Part shown: piece after piece, positions 16,955 through 24,821 of the stretch
Layout: every line of letters begins with the position of its first letter
Position numbering within the stretch: the stretch's first letter is position 1
DNA from: Euzebya rosea
GTDB lineage: Bacteria > Actinomycetota > Nitriliruptoria > Euzebyales > Euzebyaceae
NCBI RefSeq assembly: GCF_003073135.1
Contig: NZ_PGDQ01000001.1
Span: 186,001-250,000, forward strand
Direction of reading: 5' to 3'
Length of the DNA stretch: 64,000 nucleotides
Position numbers and translations under genes: made by a program
The notes under the pieces: model-generated
The model's input: the letters and a program-made list of their open reading frames with translations, nothing else
Database searches by the model: none
Told to the model about the DNA's origin: nothing

Positions 16955-19900
16955 CTACGCCGAGGTCGTCTCCTCGACGAGGATGGCGCAGGACCAGCCG
17001 AAGAGCGGGTCGGCGACCCAGGTTCCGGCGTCGGTCGCGGCCGAACCAGTGGCCTGTCGCTGCGCGAAGGTGGCGCCCGGCAACACCGGGGCGAGCACCT
17101 CCTCGTCACCGGCGAGTGCGGCCATGGCATCGTCGTTGAGCTGCAGGACCTCCACACCGCGACGGCTGTCGGCGACGATCACGTAGTCGCCGTGGAAGTA
17201 CGGCGCGTAGCTGCTTCCGCCGGTGGGGCGGGAGTAGGCGATCTGGCGAGGGTTCGCCGGGTCGGACACGTCCAGGAAGCGGGTGCCCTGGGCGTACCAG
17301 GAGTAGGCCACGATGCCGTCCTGCACGTCGAAGTAGTGGGCGCTGCAGAACAGGTCGGGGGACTGGCCCTCGACCATCGTCGGCGACCAGATCCCCACCG
17401 TCTCCAGGCGGTACGGGTCATCGGGAGTGGACACGAAGCCGGCCCCGGACTCGCTGCCCGACAGGCTCGCGATGACGAACCGACCGTCGGTCTCGCACCG
17501 GGTGGAGAACGCCTCTTCGGTGTTGTAGATCAGCTCGCCCTCGGCGAAGCCGCTGGCGTCGAGGTCCGCGGCCTGGTCGGCCGTGTCGCCCACGGCGCGG
17601 AAGGAGTTGTGCACGAGGCGGCTGGGTGCGGCCTCGTCGGCGAGCGTGCCGCCGGCGTAGGGGATCGGGTCGACGGGGGTGGCCACGCGCTCCTCGCCCG
17701 TCACCGGGTCGGTGTGGGTGCCCATGGTGTGGTAGCCGTAGATGCCACCGCGGGAGGAGACCCAGGCGATGCCCTCGGCGTCGACCTGGACGTCGTGGGC
17801 GTAGTCGGTCACGCCGTCGTTCTGGTTGGTGACCAGCGGCTGGGGATACGTGAACGGCTTGGCGGGATCGGTGATGTCGGTGACGAAGATCGGGCGGCCG
17901 GCCCAGTCCTCGGGCTGGTGCTCACCGGTTGCCGGACCGCCGGACCACAGGTAGTCACACGGGCCGGAGTCGGACAGGACACACGTGGCGGTGTGGCCGG
18001 TCGGCAGCTCGTGGAAGGCCAGCTCGACGATGTCGGTTGGGTCGGACACGTCGAAGATGTACACGCCGGCCACGCCGTCGTCGGTCGAACCGCCGTAGGC
18101 CCGTGGGTCGCGGGAGAGGAAGACCAGGTCGCGGCTGTCGTCGACGTCCATGTCCTCGTTCTGCCAGAAGCCCGGCATGTCCGCCGACCCGAGTGCGACG
18201 GGAGCCGCGGGGTCGCCGATGTCGAACAGCTGCAGGCCGTACCGTCCGCTCGTCGCCATGACCTCCACGCCGTCGACTTCGAGGAAGTTGATCGATGTCG
18301 AGCCGCTGGTGCCGGGCACGGTGACGATGTGGTCGATACCGCTCGTGGTCGACTCGTTGACGTCGTACGGCGGTGCCTCCGTGGTCTCGAACTCGCTGTA
18401 GTCGCTGCCGATGGCCGCGAAGCCCTCGGCCGCCGCGCCGTTGATGGCCAGCGTCCAGCTGTCGATGTCGGCGTCGACGTCACGGGCGGTCAGCCCGTCG
18501 GCGGGCAGGCAGCCTTCCGACCCGTCGACGGCGAAGGTCGTCGTGCCATCGCTGATGCGGAGGCGGGTGACGGAGTCGGCGGGCGAGCCGGCGAGGCACA
18601 CCTCGTCGTCGATGACGTTGACGTGGGCCGCCATGTTGTCGAGGGAGGCGGCGTACCGGGCGGCGAAGCGCACCGCGGAGGTGTCGCAGGTCTCCTCACC
18701 GTCGGGGCCGGCAGCGCAGACGTTGACCACGACCAGGCCCGGGGTGTTGGAGGTGAAGGTCGCCGCAGCGGTGCCATCGGCGGCCGCCGGGACGGTCTCC
18801 ATCCCCATGGTGGGGACGGCCATGCCGATGCTGTTGGTGTCGGGGGTGACGGTGAACGTCGCCTCGACGCCGTCGAGGTCGACCGACGCGAAGCTGGCGT
18901 CACGGTCGATCAGGTCCGCGGTGACGGTGAAGGCCTTGCCGACGGGCACGACGGCCACGTCCGGGAACGCGGTGACGGCGAGGTCGCAGACATCACCGGT
19001 CGCTGCCGCGTCCAGCACGGACTGGGCGTCGGCGTCGCTGACGGCGTTCTCGCCACCCGCGACGTAGAGGGTCGAGACGGTGCAGCCCAGGGCCGAGGCC
19101 AGGGCGTCGGACGCGATGTCGCCGCCGGCCAGCAGGACCGGCGCAGACAGGTCACCCGCCAGCGGCGCGGCGGCGAGGGCGTCGGGGAAGTCATCGCCGG
19201 TGGCAAGGACGGCAGCGGTCGGACGCCAGTCGAGGGCGGTCATGGCCCACGTTGCGACCTCGGCCGCGGTGGCCTGACGGCCGTCGCCGGCCAGCCGGGT
19301 GACGTCGACGTCCAGGGCCTCGAGGTCAGCGACGGTGTTTTCGCTGATCACGGCAGTGCCGCCCAGGACGACGAGGCGCTCGATGGCCAGCTCGTCCACG
19401 AGGGCCGAGGTCTGCTCGGGCACGCCGTCGGCGTCGACGAGCAGGAGGGGCAGGCCTGCGCCTGCCGCGACCGCACCACCGACGAGGGCGTCGGCGAACC
19501 CGCCGGCGCTGGCGACCAAGGCGGTGCGCTGGCCGCCCACCTGGCCGGGGATGGTCGGGTCGGCGGCGACGGCGGCACGGACGATGGCCGCAGCGGTCTC
19601 GTGGCGGCCGTCACCGGCAAGGCGGTCGACGTCCAGGCCCAGGTCGGCCAGCGCCGTCTCGACGGCTTCGCCGAGCGCAGCGGTCCCGCCGAGCAGCGTG
19701 GCCGAGGATGCACCCAAGTCAGCGATCGCATCGACGGTTGCCTCGGGCAGGCCGTCGGTGGCGGCCAGCAGGATCGGCGCGTCCAGCGCACCGGCCAGCA
19801 CGGACCCCACGAGGGCGTCCGGGAAGGAGTCCTGGCGGGCGATCAGCACGTGGTCGGCCACGTCACGCTGGCCGGCGATGGCGGCCGCGGTGGCAGCACG

Positions 19901-20026
19901 GCCGTCACCGGCGAGGCGGACGAGGGCGGACTCGGGCGGGCTCTCGTCCTGTGCGAGCGATGGGGCGACGGCGGTCAGGGATGCGACCAGCAGCAGCACC
20001 ATCACGGGGATGGTTCGACGGATCAT
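16955..20026 (-). CDS. Secreted cell-wall-binding-repeat protein with LVIVD-type propeller
   Basis: A 1023-residue exported protein: signal peptide MIRRTIPVMVLLLVASLTAV ending around SLAQ. Then come three cell-wall-binding type 2 (PF04122-like) repeats in residues ~33-310, each with the RLAGDGR(x)TA pattern, a PDALVGS-like stretch and LLGGTA/VLGGTAV. A ~200-residue region with paired Cys follows. Residues ~520-1000 are LVIVD/choice-of-anchor beta-propeller repeats (FLEVDGVEVMATSGRYGLQL, FDVSDPTDIVEL, FLDVSDPANPRQIAYSR). It is probably non-covalently attached to the cell wall. ATG 20026 has AAGGA nine bases upstream. Two spaced dyads lie 37-68 bases upstream of the start. Confidence 0.9.
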   Translation of the reverse strand: MIRRTIPVMVLLLVASLTAVAPSLAQDESPPESALVRLAGDGRAATAAAIAGQRDVADHVLIARQDSFPDALVGSVLAGALDAPILLAATDGLPEATVDAIADLGASSATLLGGTAALGEAVETALADLGLDVDRLAGDGRHETAAAIVRAAVAADPTIPGQVGGQRTALVASAGGFADALVGGAVAAGAGLPLLLVDADGVPEQTSALVDELAIERLVVLGGTAVISENTVADLEALDVDVTRLAGDGRQATAAEVATWAMTALDWRPTAAVLATGDDFPDALAAAPLAGDLSAPVLLAGGDIASDALASALGCTVSTLYVAGGENAVSDADAQSVLDAAATGDVCDLAVTAFPDVAVVPVGKAFTVTADLIDRDASFASVDLDGVEATFTVTPDTNSIGMAVPTMGMETVPAAADGTAAATFTSNTPGLVVVNVCAAGPDGEETCDTSAVRFAARYAASLDNMAAHVNVIDDEVCLAGSPADSVTRLRISDGTTTFAVDGSEGCLPADGLTARDVDADIDSWTLAINGAAAEGFAAIGSDYSEFETTEAPPYDVNESTTSGIDHIVTVPGTSGSTSINFLEVDGVEVMATSGRYGLQLFDIGDPAAPVALGSADMPGFWQNEDMDVDDSRDLVFLSRDPRAYGGSTDDGVAGVYIFDVSDPTDIVELAFHELPTGHTATCVLSDSGPCDYLWSGGPATGEHQPEDWAGRPIFVTDITDPAKPFTYPQPLVTNQNDGVTDYAHDVQVDAEGIAWVSSRGGIYGYHTMGTHTDPVTGEERVATPVDPIPYAGGTLADEAAPSRLVHNSFRAVGDTADQAADLDASGFAEGELIYNTEEAFSTRCETDGRFVIASLSGSESGAGFVSTPDDPYRLETVGIWSPTMVEGQSPDLFCSAHYFDVQDGIVAYSWYAQGTRFLDVSDPANPRQIAYSRPTGGSSYAPYFHGDYVIVADSRRGVEVLQLNDDAMAALAGDEEVLAPVLPGATFAQRQATGSAATDAGTWVADPLFGWSCAILVEETTSA

Positions 20027-20062
20027 CGAGGGATATTCCTTGTTCTCGGCGGGAGTGTTGCC

Positions 20063-20094
20063 GAACGTTGTTCATCCTGGTGGAACGATGTTCC
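20063..20094. promoter_or_regulatory. Paired GAAC-N3-GTTC dyads in the divergent promoter region
   Basis: GAACGTTGTTC (20063-20073) and GGAACGATGTTCC (20082-20094) are two perfect dyads of the form GAAC-N3-GTTC with centres exactly 20 bp apart. They lie upstream of the cell-wall-binding protein gene (start 20026) and 148 bases or more before the acyl-CoA dehydrogenase start. The two-turn spacing suits cooperative binding of two repressor dimers. The three-base spacer differs from the four-base actinobacterial LexA box. Confidence 0.55.
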
Positions 20095-20241
20095 GCCAGC
20101 GTCCGGTGGCGGCAACCTACGCGACGGCGACAGCGGAACCAAGATCCACCATCCGTTTGGTCACGCGCGGTGAACGGGGTCGGCCCACGGGGAGGGCGTC
20201 GTTCCCCTGCGGGGACTGCGGGTTGGCTACGCTGACGCGAC

Positions 20242-21378
20242 ATGGACTTCGATCTCAACGACGAGCAGGCTGGCATCCGCCAGCTGGCGAAGGATTTCTG
20301 CGATCGCGAGCTCGCGCCCAACGCTCGCGAGCTGGACCGCACCGAGGCGTTTCCCGAGGAGCTGGTACCCAAGCTGTTCGACGTCGGGTTCCTCGGCGCG
20401 ACGATCCCGACCGAGTACGGCGGGATGGGCCTGGACTACCTCTCCTACGGGTTGATCGTGGAGGAGACCGGCCGCACCGACGCGTCGATCCGTTCGATGA
20501 TCTCCGTCAACCTCGGCCTGGTCGGTTCCTCGCTGCTGAACTACGGGACGGAGGAGCAGAAGCAGGAGTGGCTGCCACGCCTGGCGACCGAGGGACTGGG
20601 GGCGTTCGGCCTGACCGAACCCGACCACGGCTCGAACCCCAACGGCATGACGACCTTCGCCCGTCGGGACGGCGACGACTGGGTCATCAACGGCTCGAAG
20701 ATGTGGATCACCAACGGGTCGCGCGGGATCCTCACCGTCGTCTACGCCCAGACCGATGACGGCATCACCGCCTTCCTCGTCCCGCAGGACACGCCGGGGT
20801 ACTCGGGCACACCGCTGCACGGCAAGCTCGGCCTGCGGGCCGGTGACACGGCGGAGCTGTCGCTGACCGACGTCCGGGTGCCGAAGGAGAACGTGCTGGG
20901 TGAGGTCGGCAAGGGCCTGCGCATCGCGCTGCACTCGCTGGACAACGGCCGGTTCTCCCTGGCCGCTGGCTGCACCGGCATCTCGCAGGCCTGCCTGGAC
21001 GCGTCGCTGGCGTACGCGCTGGAGCGGGAGCAGTTCGGCAAGAAGATCGGCGGGTTCCAGCTGGTGCAGGAGCTGCTCAGCGAGATCTACCTCGACCTCG
21101 AGGCCAGCCGTGCGCTGACCTGGAAGGTCGCGTGGAAGCACGACAAGGGCGAGCGGCACACCGTGGAGTCCAGCGTCGCCAAGACCTTCGCGTCGGAGGC
21201 TGCGGTCAGGAACGCCAACCGGGCCGTGCAGGTGCACGGCGGCTACGGCTACTCCGACGAGTACCCCGTCGGCCGGTACCTGCGTGACGCCCGCGTGACG
21301 ACCCTCTACGAGGGCACCAGCCAGATCCAGCGCCTGCTGCTGGGACGCCACCTCACCGGGATCTCCGCGTTCACCTGA
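20242..21378 (+). CDS. Acyl-CoA dehydrogenase
   Basis: A 378-residue FAD-dependent acyl-CoA dehydrogenase. Family landmarks: FGLTEPDHGSNP (FAD/substrate loop), WVINGSKMWITNGSRG, FGKKIGGFQLVQ, QVHGGYGYSDEYPVGRYLRD, and the catalytic Glu in TLYEGTSQIQRLLLG. It is expected to introduce a 2,3-double bond in an acyl-CoA, passing electrons to ETF. The chain-length class cannot be set, although the sequence resembles short/branched-chain members. ATG 20242 is supported by the usual MDFDLNDEQ start. Its last five codons lie inside the first unit of a 74-bp tandem repeat. Confidence 0.94.
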   Translation: MDFDLNDEQAGIRQLAKDFCDRELAPNARELDRTEAFPEELVPKLFDVGFLGATIPTEYGGMGLDYLSYGLIVEETGRTDASIRSMISVNLGLVGSSLLNYGTEEQKQEWLPRLATEGLGAFGLTEPDHGSNPNGMTTFARRDGDDWVINGSKMWITNGSRGILTVVYAQTDDGITAFLVPQDTPGYSGTPLHGKLGLRAGDTAELSLTDVRVPKENVLGEVGKGLRIALHSLDNGRFSLAAGCTGISQACLDASLAYALEREQFGKKIGGFQLVQELLSEIYLDLEASRALTWKVAWKHDKGERHTVESSVAKTFASEAAVRNANRAVQVHGGYGYSDEYPVGRYLRDARVTTLYEGTSQIQRLLLGRHLTGISAFT

Positions 21379-21542
21379 GCCGCGCGAGGACACCACTGGA
21401 CCGGAGTGCGGCGTCTCGCAGGTGAACGCCAGCAAGCACCGCGTTCACCTGAGCCGCGCGAGGACACCACTGGACCGGAGTGCGGCGTCTCGCAGGTGAA
21501 CGCCAGCAAGCACCGCGTTCACCTGAGCCGCGCGAGGACACC
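21365..21542. repeat. 74-bp tandem repeat (2.4 units) with internal stem-loop, after a gene end
   Basis: Units at 21365-21438 and 21439-21512 are identical, followed by a 30-base partial unit (21513-21542). The first unit overlaps the final codons and stop of the acyl-CoA dehydrogenase. Each unit has 11-base complementary arms, GCGTTCACCTG and CAGGTGAACGC, with further inner pairing (GCCGC/GCGGC), so it can form a long hairpin. It lies between convergent genes and probably acts as a bidirectional terminator. Confidence 0.88.
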
Positions 21543-21610
21543 CGGGATCGGACAGCAGACGACGACGACCCGCGCCACGGGCGCGGGTCGTCGTCGGTTG
21601 CTGGCCGGTG

Positions 21611-22185
21611 CTACGGGCGGTCGAGCTGGAAGGCGTAGCTTCCCGAGCCGCTGTAGCTGTACATCTCCGGGTGGCCCGGGTGCCGGTGTCGACGACGTAG
21701 ACGTGCACGCCCTGGCCCGACGCGGTGCAGGTGTAGTCACCGTCGAGGGGCAGGTTGCGCTGGTCGATCCGGTCCAGGCCCCAGGTCGCGCCGGACTGCG
21801 TGGCGTCGAGGGTGACCGTCCGGTCGGCCTCGATGTACTCCACGTTCGGGTCGCTGCGAAGGGCGTCGACCGCCGCGTCGGACAGCGTCGCGGAGAATCC
21901 GCGGAGGGCCGAGGAGTAGCGGTGGTGCACCGTGCCGCCGAGCACGCCCACGAGGGCTTCGGTCCCTCGAATGTCGAGCAGCGAGGCCCGCTTGCGATGC
22001 ACGACGATGTACTGCCCGTCGATCGCCGAGGCGTCGTCGGCGTGCAGCAGCGGTGCCTGCACGTTGGCCTCCGCCGCGGGAGCAGCAGGGGTGGGCAGGA
22101 AGGGTTCGGTCTCGGCCGCCTGGGCTGCGACCGACGCGAACAGCAGCACGATCGCTGCGAGCGGTGCGATGAGTGATCCTGGCAA
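21611..22185 (-). pseudogene. Secreted subtilase (S8 peptidase) with large internal deletion
   Basis: From a TTG start at 22185 (GGGGAG seven bases upstream) this encodes a signal peptide ([20 protein letters not shown]), an inhibitor-I9 propeptide (GQYIVVHR ... [10 protein letters not shown]) and the first part of the S8 catalytic domain up to the catalytic Asp ([11 protein letters not shown]). The sequence then jumps, in another frame, to what looks like the end of a C-terminal pre-peptidase (PPC-like) domain, [20 protein letters not shown], stopping at 21611. The His and Ser parts of the active site are missing. A deletion of several hundred codons with a frameshift near 21677 explains this. 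Translation of the N-terminal frame continues into the 74-bp repeats. Confidence 0.8.
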
Positions 22186-22288
22186 GGAACGTCTCCCCGT
22201 TCGGTGTCCGCCGGAGGTCCGCGGCAGGAGTGAACCACCGCGTGCATTGCCTTGCTGCACGGCCGGTCCGGTGCGAGGCTGCCGCACC

Positions 22289-23002
22289 ATGTCGGACCCC
22301 TGGTACCGCAGCTTCTTCGACCGGACCTACACCGACGTGTGGGATGCGGCGGGGGCCTTCGCCGGCACCGACGAGGAGCTCGCGGGACTGCGGTCAGTGC
22401 TGCCCGCCGACACGGGGCTGCGCATCCTCGACGTCCCGTGCGGCTTCGGCCGCCACGCCGGTCCGCTGCACGCCGACGGCCACCGGGTGACCGGACTGGA
22501 CATCTCCGCCGACCAGCTGGCGCTGGCCGAGGAGCGCAACCCCGGGCCGACCTACCAGCGGGGCGACATGCGCACCCCGCCGCCGGGTCCGTTCGACGTG
22601 GTGCTCAACCTCTACAGCGCAATCGGGTACTTCGACGACGACGCCGAGGACCAAGCGGCGTTGTCGGCGTGGTGCGACGTGCTGGTACCCGGGGGCCTCC
22701 TGGTCATGACCGGCAACCATCGTGATCGGGTCGCGCGGATCCACCAGCCCGGCCAGCGGTTCCCGATGGGCGACACCGGCGCCAGCGAGGAGCCCTCGAT
22801 CGACTGGGTCACGGGGGTGAACCACTCGACGCTCCGCATGCCCGATGGCACCACGAGGCGGTTCGACGTCCGCCTCTACACGCCGACGGAGCTCGTGGCC
22901 ATGGCTCGCGCCGCCGGGTTCGCCGACGTCGAGGTCATGGGGGACTGGGACCAGCGGCCGATCAGTCCCGAGACCCGCATGGTGCTGCTGGCCCGGCGGT
23001 GA
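22289..23002 (+). CDS. Class I SAM-dependent methyltransferase
   Basis: A 237-residue protein with motif [16 protein letters not shown] near residue 45, the acidic end of strand 2 in [15 protein letters not shown], and motif [19 protein letters not shown]. The remainder fits the Rossmann methyltransferase fold, and the C-terminal part ([34 protein letters not shown]) is common in small-molecule methyltransferases of the methyltransf_25/11 type. The substrate is not predictable. ATG 22289 is about 100 bases from the divergent subtilase remnant. It is convergent with kaiC, whose stop lies 11 bases away. Confidence 0.88.
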   Translation: MSDPWYRSFFDRTYTDVWDAAGAFAGTDEELAGLRSVLPADTGLRILDVPCGFGRHAGPLHADGHRVTGLDISADQLALAEERNPGPTYQRGDMRTPPPGPFDVVLNLYSAIGYFDDDAEDQAALSAWCDVLVPGGLLVMTGNHRDRVARIHQPGQRFPMGDTGASEEPSIDWVTGVNHSTLRMPDGTTRRFDVRLYTPTELVAMARAAGFADVEVMGDWDQRPISPETRMVLLARR

Positions 23003-23013
23003 TCAGGCGTTGG

Positions 23014-24525
23014 TCAGGTCCCGTCGAAGAGGTTGGCCACCTCGTCCAGGGCGTTGGTCACCACGTGTCGCGGGGTGCCGGCAAGGATGCCGGTGATGTC
23101 GCGGAACGGCGCACCGACGTGCATGCCCGTCCCGTCGATCCTGAACTCCCGGATGCGCTTGTCGTGGGTGGAACCCCGTAGCTTCAGCACGGTGAGCCCG
23201 CGACGGATCTCCCCGCCGGTCTCGACGTACCGCAGCAGGATGATCATGTCGGTCAGCGTCGAGATGTGGGCCTCGGTGGTGGACTCGCCGCCCAGCAACG
23301 ATCGGGCCGTGGCGGTCAGCAACGCCGCGATCTGACGATGCTTGATGAACGAGGTCAGCCCGATGAGGAACTCGCGGAAGCTGCGTTCGGGGGCGATGCG
23401 CTCCAGCGCTGACAGGCTGTCGACCGCCATGCGGGTGGGGTTGAACTCCTCCACGGCCTGCTTGATCGCCACGAGGTGGTCCTCCAGGGACATGACCTCC
23501 GGGTACGCGCACTCCACCCGCAGCGACCCCTCCGCCTCCATGCTGGCGAAGTCGCGGCCCCAGCCCGCGGCGTTGCGGTACAGCTGGGCCCTGCTCTCCT
23601 CGAAGGCCAGGATCAACGATCGTTCGCCCCGCGAGGCGCCGCCGTCGATGAACTCGGTCACGAGGAGGGTCTTGCCCGTTCCCGTGGCCCCCGAGACGAG
23701 GGTGACGGAGTCGCGGAACATCCCCCCGCTGCACATCTCGTCGAGCTCCTCCAGCCCCGACGTGATCCGTTCGGTGGTCGACCCGGCGGTCAGGTCCGTC
23801 CCGGCGAGGGTGATGACGACGATCCCCTGCCCCGGGAGGATGGTGAACGGGAACTCACCGGTCAGGTGATCGATGCCCCGCATCTTCAGGACCTCGATGG
23901 TGCGGCGGCGCGACTCCTCCTGCAGCACGTTGCGGAGCACGAGGACGTTGTCGCAGACGAACTCCTCGACGCCGAATCGGGCGATCTCGCCGTACTCCTG
24001 CGTGCGTTCGCTGGTCAGGACGGCCGTGACCCCCAACGACCTGAGGCCGTCGGCCACCCGCGCCAGCTCCCGCCGAACGCCGTGTGGTTCGGCGAAGCGG
24101 GTGAACACGGCCCCGACGGAGTCGATCGCCACCCGCTTCGCACCGGTGGTCCGGACCGCGTGCTCGATGCGCGCGAGCAACGCCACGAAGTCGTAGCGTC
24201 CGATGACCTCCTCGTCCTCCGAGGGGTCATAGGAGACATCGATGAACGCCCACTTCCCGGCCTCCTCGAGGGCGGCGATGTCGAAGCCGAGCGCTGCGGC
24301 GTTCATGCGGATCAGGTGCGGGCGTTCCTCGAACGTCACGAAGACCGCCGGCTCGTCGTACTTGCGGACGCCGTCGATGAGGAACTGCAGGGCGAACACG
24401 GTCTTGCCGCTGCCCGCCGATCCGCTGACGAGGGTCGTACGGCCGGCAGGCATGCCACCGTGGAGGATGTGGTCCAGGCCCGAGTTGCCGGTCGGCACGC
24501 GGTCGATGCTGGGAATGGGCGTCAC
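23014..24525 (-). CDS. kaiC: KaiC-family clock ATPase/autokinase (two RecA-like domains)
   Basis: A 503-residue protein with the full CI-CII architecture of KaiC. Walker A motifs are GSAGSGKT (residues 35-42) and GATGTGKT (279-286). The catalytic Glu pairs are present in FEERPHLIRMN (CI) and FEESRAQLYRNA (CII), the latter matching the E318/E319 region of cyanobacterial KaiC. The CII phosphorylation segment reads TTEAHISTLTD, so the equivalents of T426, S431 and T432 are T417, S422 and T423. RGSTHDKRIREFRI matches the family's C-terminal core. KaiC proteins hydrolyse ATP and autophosphorylate, in cyanobacteria rhythmically with KaiA and KaiB. GTG 24525 overlaps the kaiB stop (GTGA). The C-terminal A-loop tail differs from cyanobacteria (ends ANLFDGT). 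Confidence 0.93.
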   Translation of the reverse strand: MTPIPSIDRVPTGNSGLDHILHGGMPAGRTTLVSGSAGSGKTVFALQFLIDGVRKYDEPAVFVTFEERPHLIRMNAAALGFDIAALEEAGKWAFIDVSYDPSEDEEVIGRYDFVALLARIEHAVRTTGAKRVAIDSVGAVFTRFAEPHGVRRELARVADGLRSLGVTAVLTSERTQEYGEIARFGVEEFVCDNVLVLRNVLQEESRRRTIEVLKMRGIDHLTGEFPFTILPGQGIVVITLAGTDLTAGSTTERITSGLEELDEMCSGGMFRDSVTLVSGATGTGKTLLVTEFIDGGASRGERSLILAFEESRAQLYRNAAGWGRDFASMEAEGSLRVECAYPEVMSLEDHLVAIKQAVEEFNPTRMAVDSLSALERIAPERSFREFLIGLTSFIKHRQIAALLTATARSLLGGESTTEAHISTLTDMIILLRYVETGGEIRRGLTVLKLRGSTHDKRIREFRIDGTGMHVGAPFRDITGILAGTPRHVVTNALDEVANLFDGT

Positions 24526-24821
24526 AGGTTGGAGATCTCCTCGTCGCTCGGGACCCCGAGGTCAAGTGCGGCGGCAAGCCGCTGGATGTCGCTCAGGTCG
24601 CCGATGGCGCGTCGAATGGGGGCGGGGGTGAGCTTCACGACGGTCGGCGTCGCGAAGATCCGGGCGTCTTCGGCCAGGTCGGGGCGATCGACGACGTCGA
24701 TCACCTCCAGCTCCCAGTCGTCGCCCAGCAGCTGGTTGCACAGCCGTCGGAGGTTGGATGCGGCGCGGATCGCCCGAGGACTCTCCCCGCCGATGTAGAG
24801 GCGTAGCCGGACGGCCTTCAC
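24522..24821 (-). CDS. kaiB: KaiB-family protein
   Basis: A 99-residue thioredoxin-like KaiB. Family features: RLRLYIGGESPRAIRAASNL at the N-terminus, the central LEVIDVVDRPDLAE, FATPTVVKLTPAPIRRAIGD (the ATPT and P-rich region of the fold-switching segment) and the closing LSDIQRLAAALDL. In cyanobacteria KaiB binds the KaiC CI ring, captures KaiA and recruits output kinases. GTG 24821 overlaps the stop of the upstream gene and its own stop overlaps the kaiC start, both by GTGA, so the three proteins should be made together. The short acidic tail DEEISNL also ends KaiB-like proteins elsewhere. Confidence 0.93.
   Translation of the reverse strand: MKAVRLRLYIGGESPRAIRAASNLRRLCNQLLGDDWELEVIDVVDRPDLAEDARIFATPTVVKLTPAPIRRAIGDLSDIQRLAAALDLGVPSDEEISNL

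Noticed and set aside
20063-20094. LexA (SOS) boxes upstream of the cell-wall-binding protein
   Set aside because: The actinobacterial SOS box has GAAC and GTTC separated by four bases; both dyads here have three, so they are listed as unknown operators.
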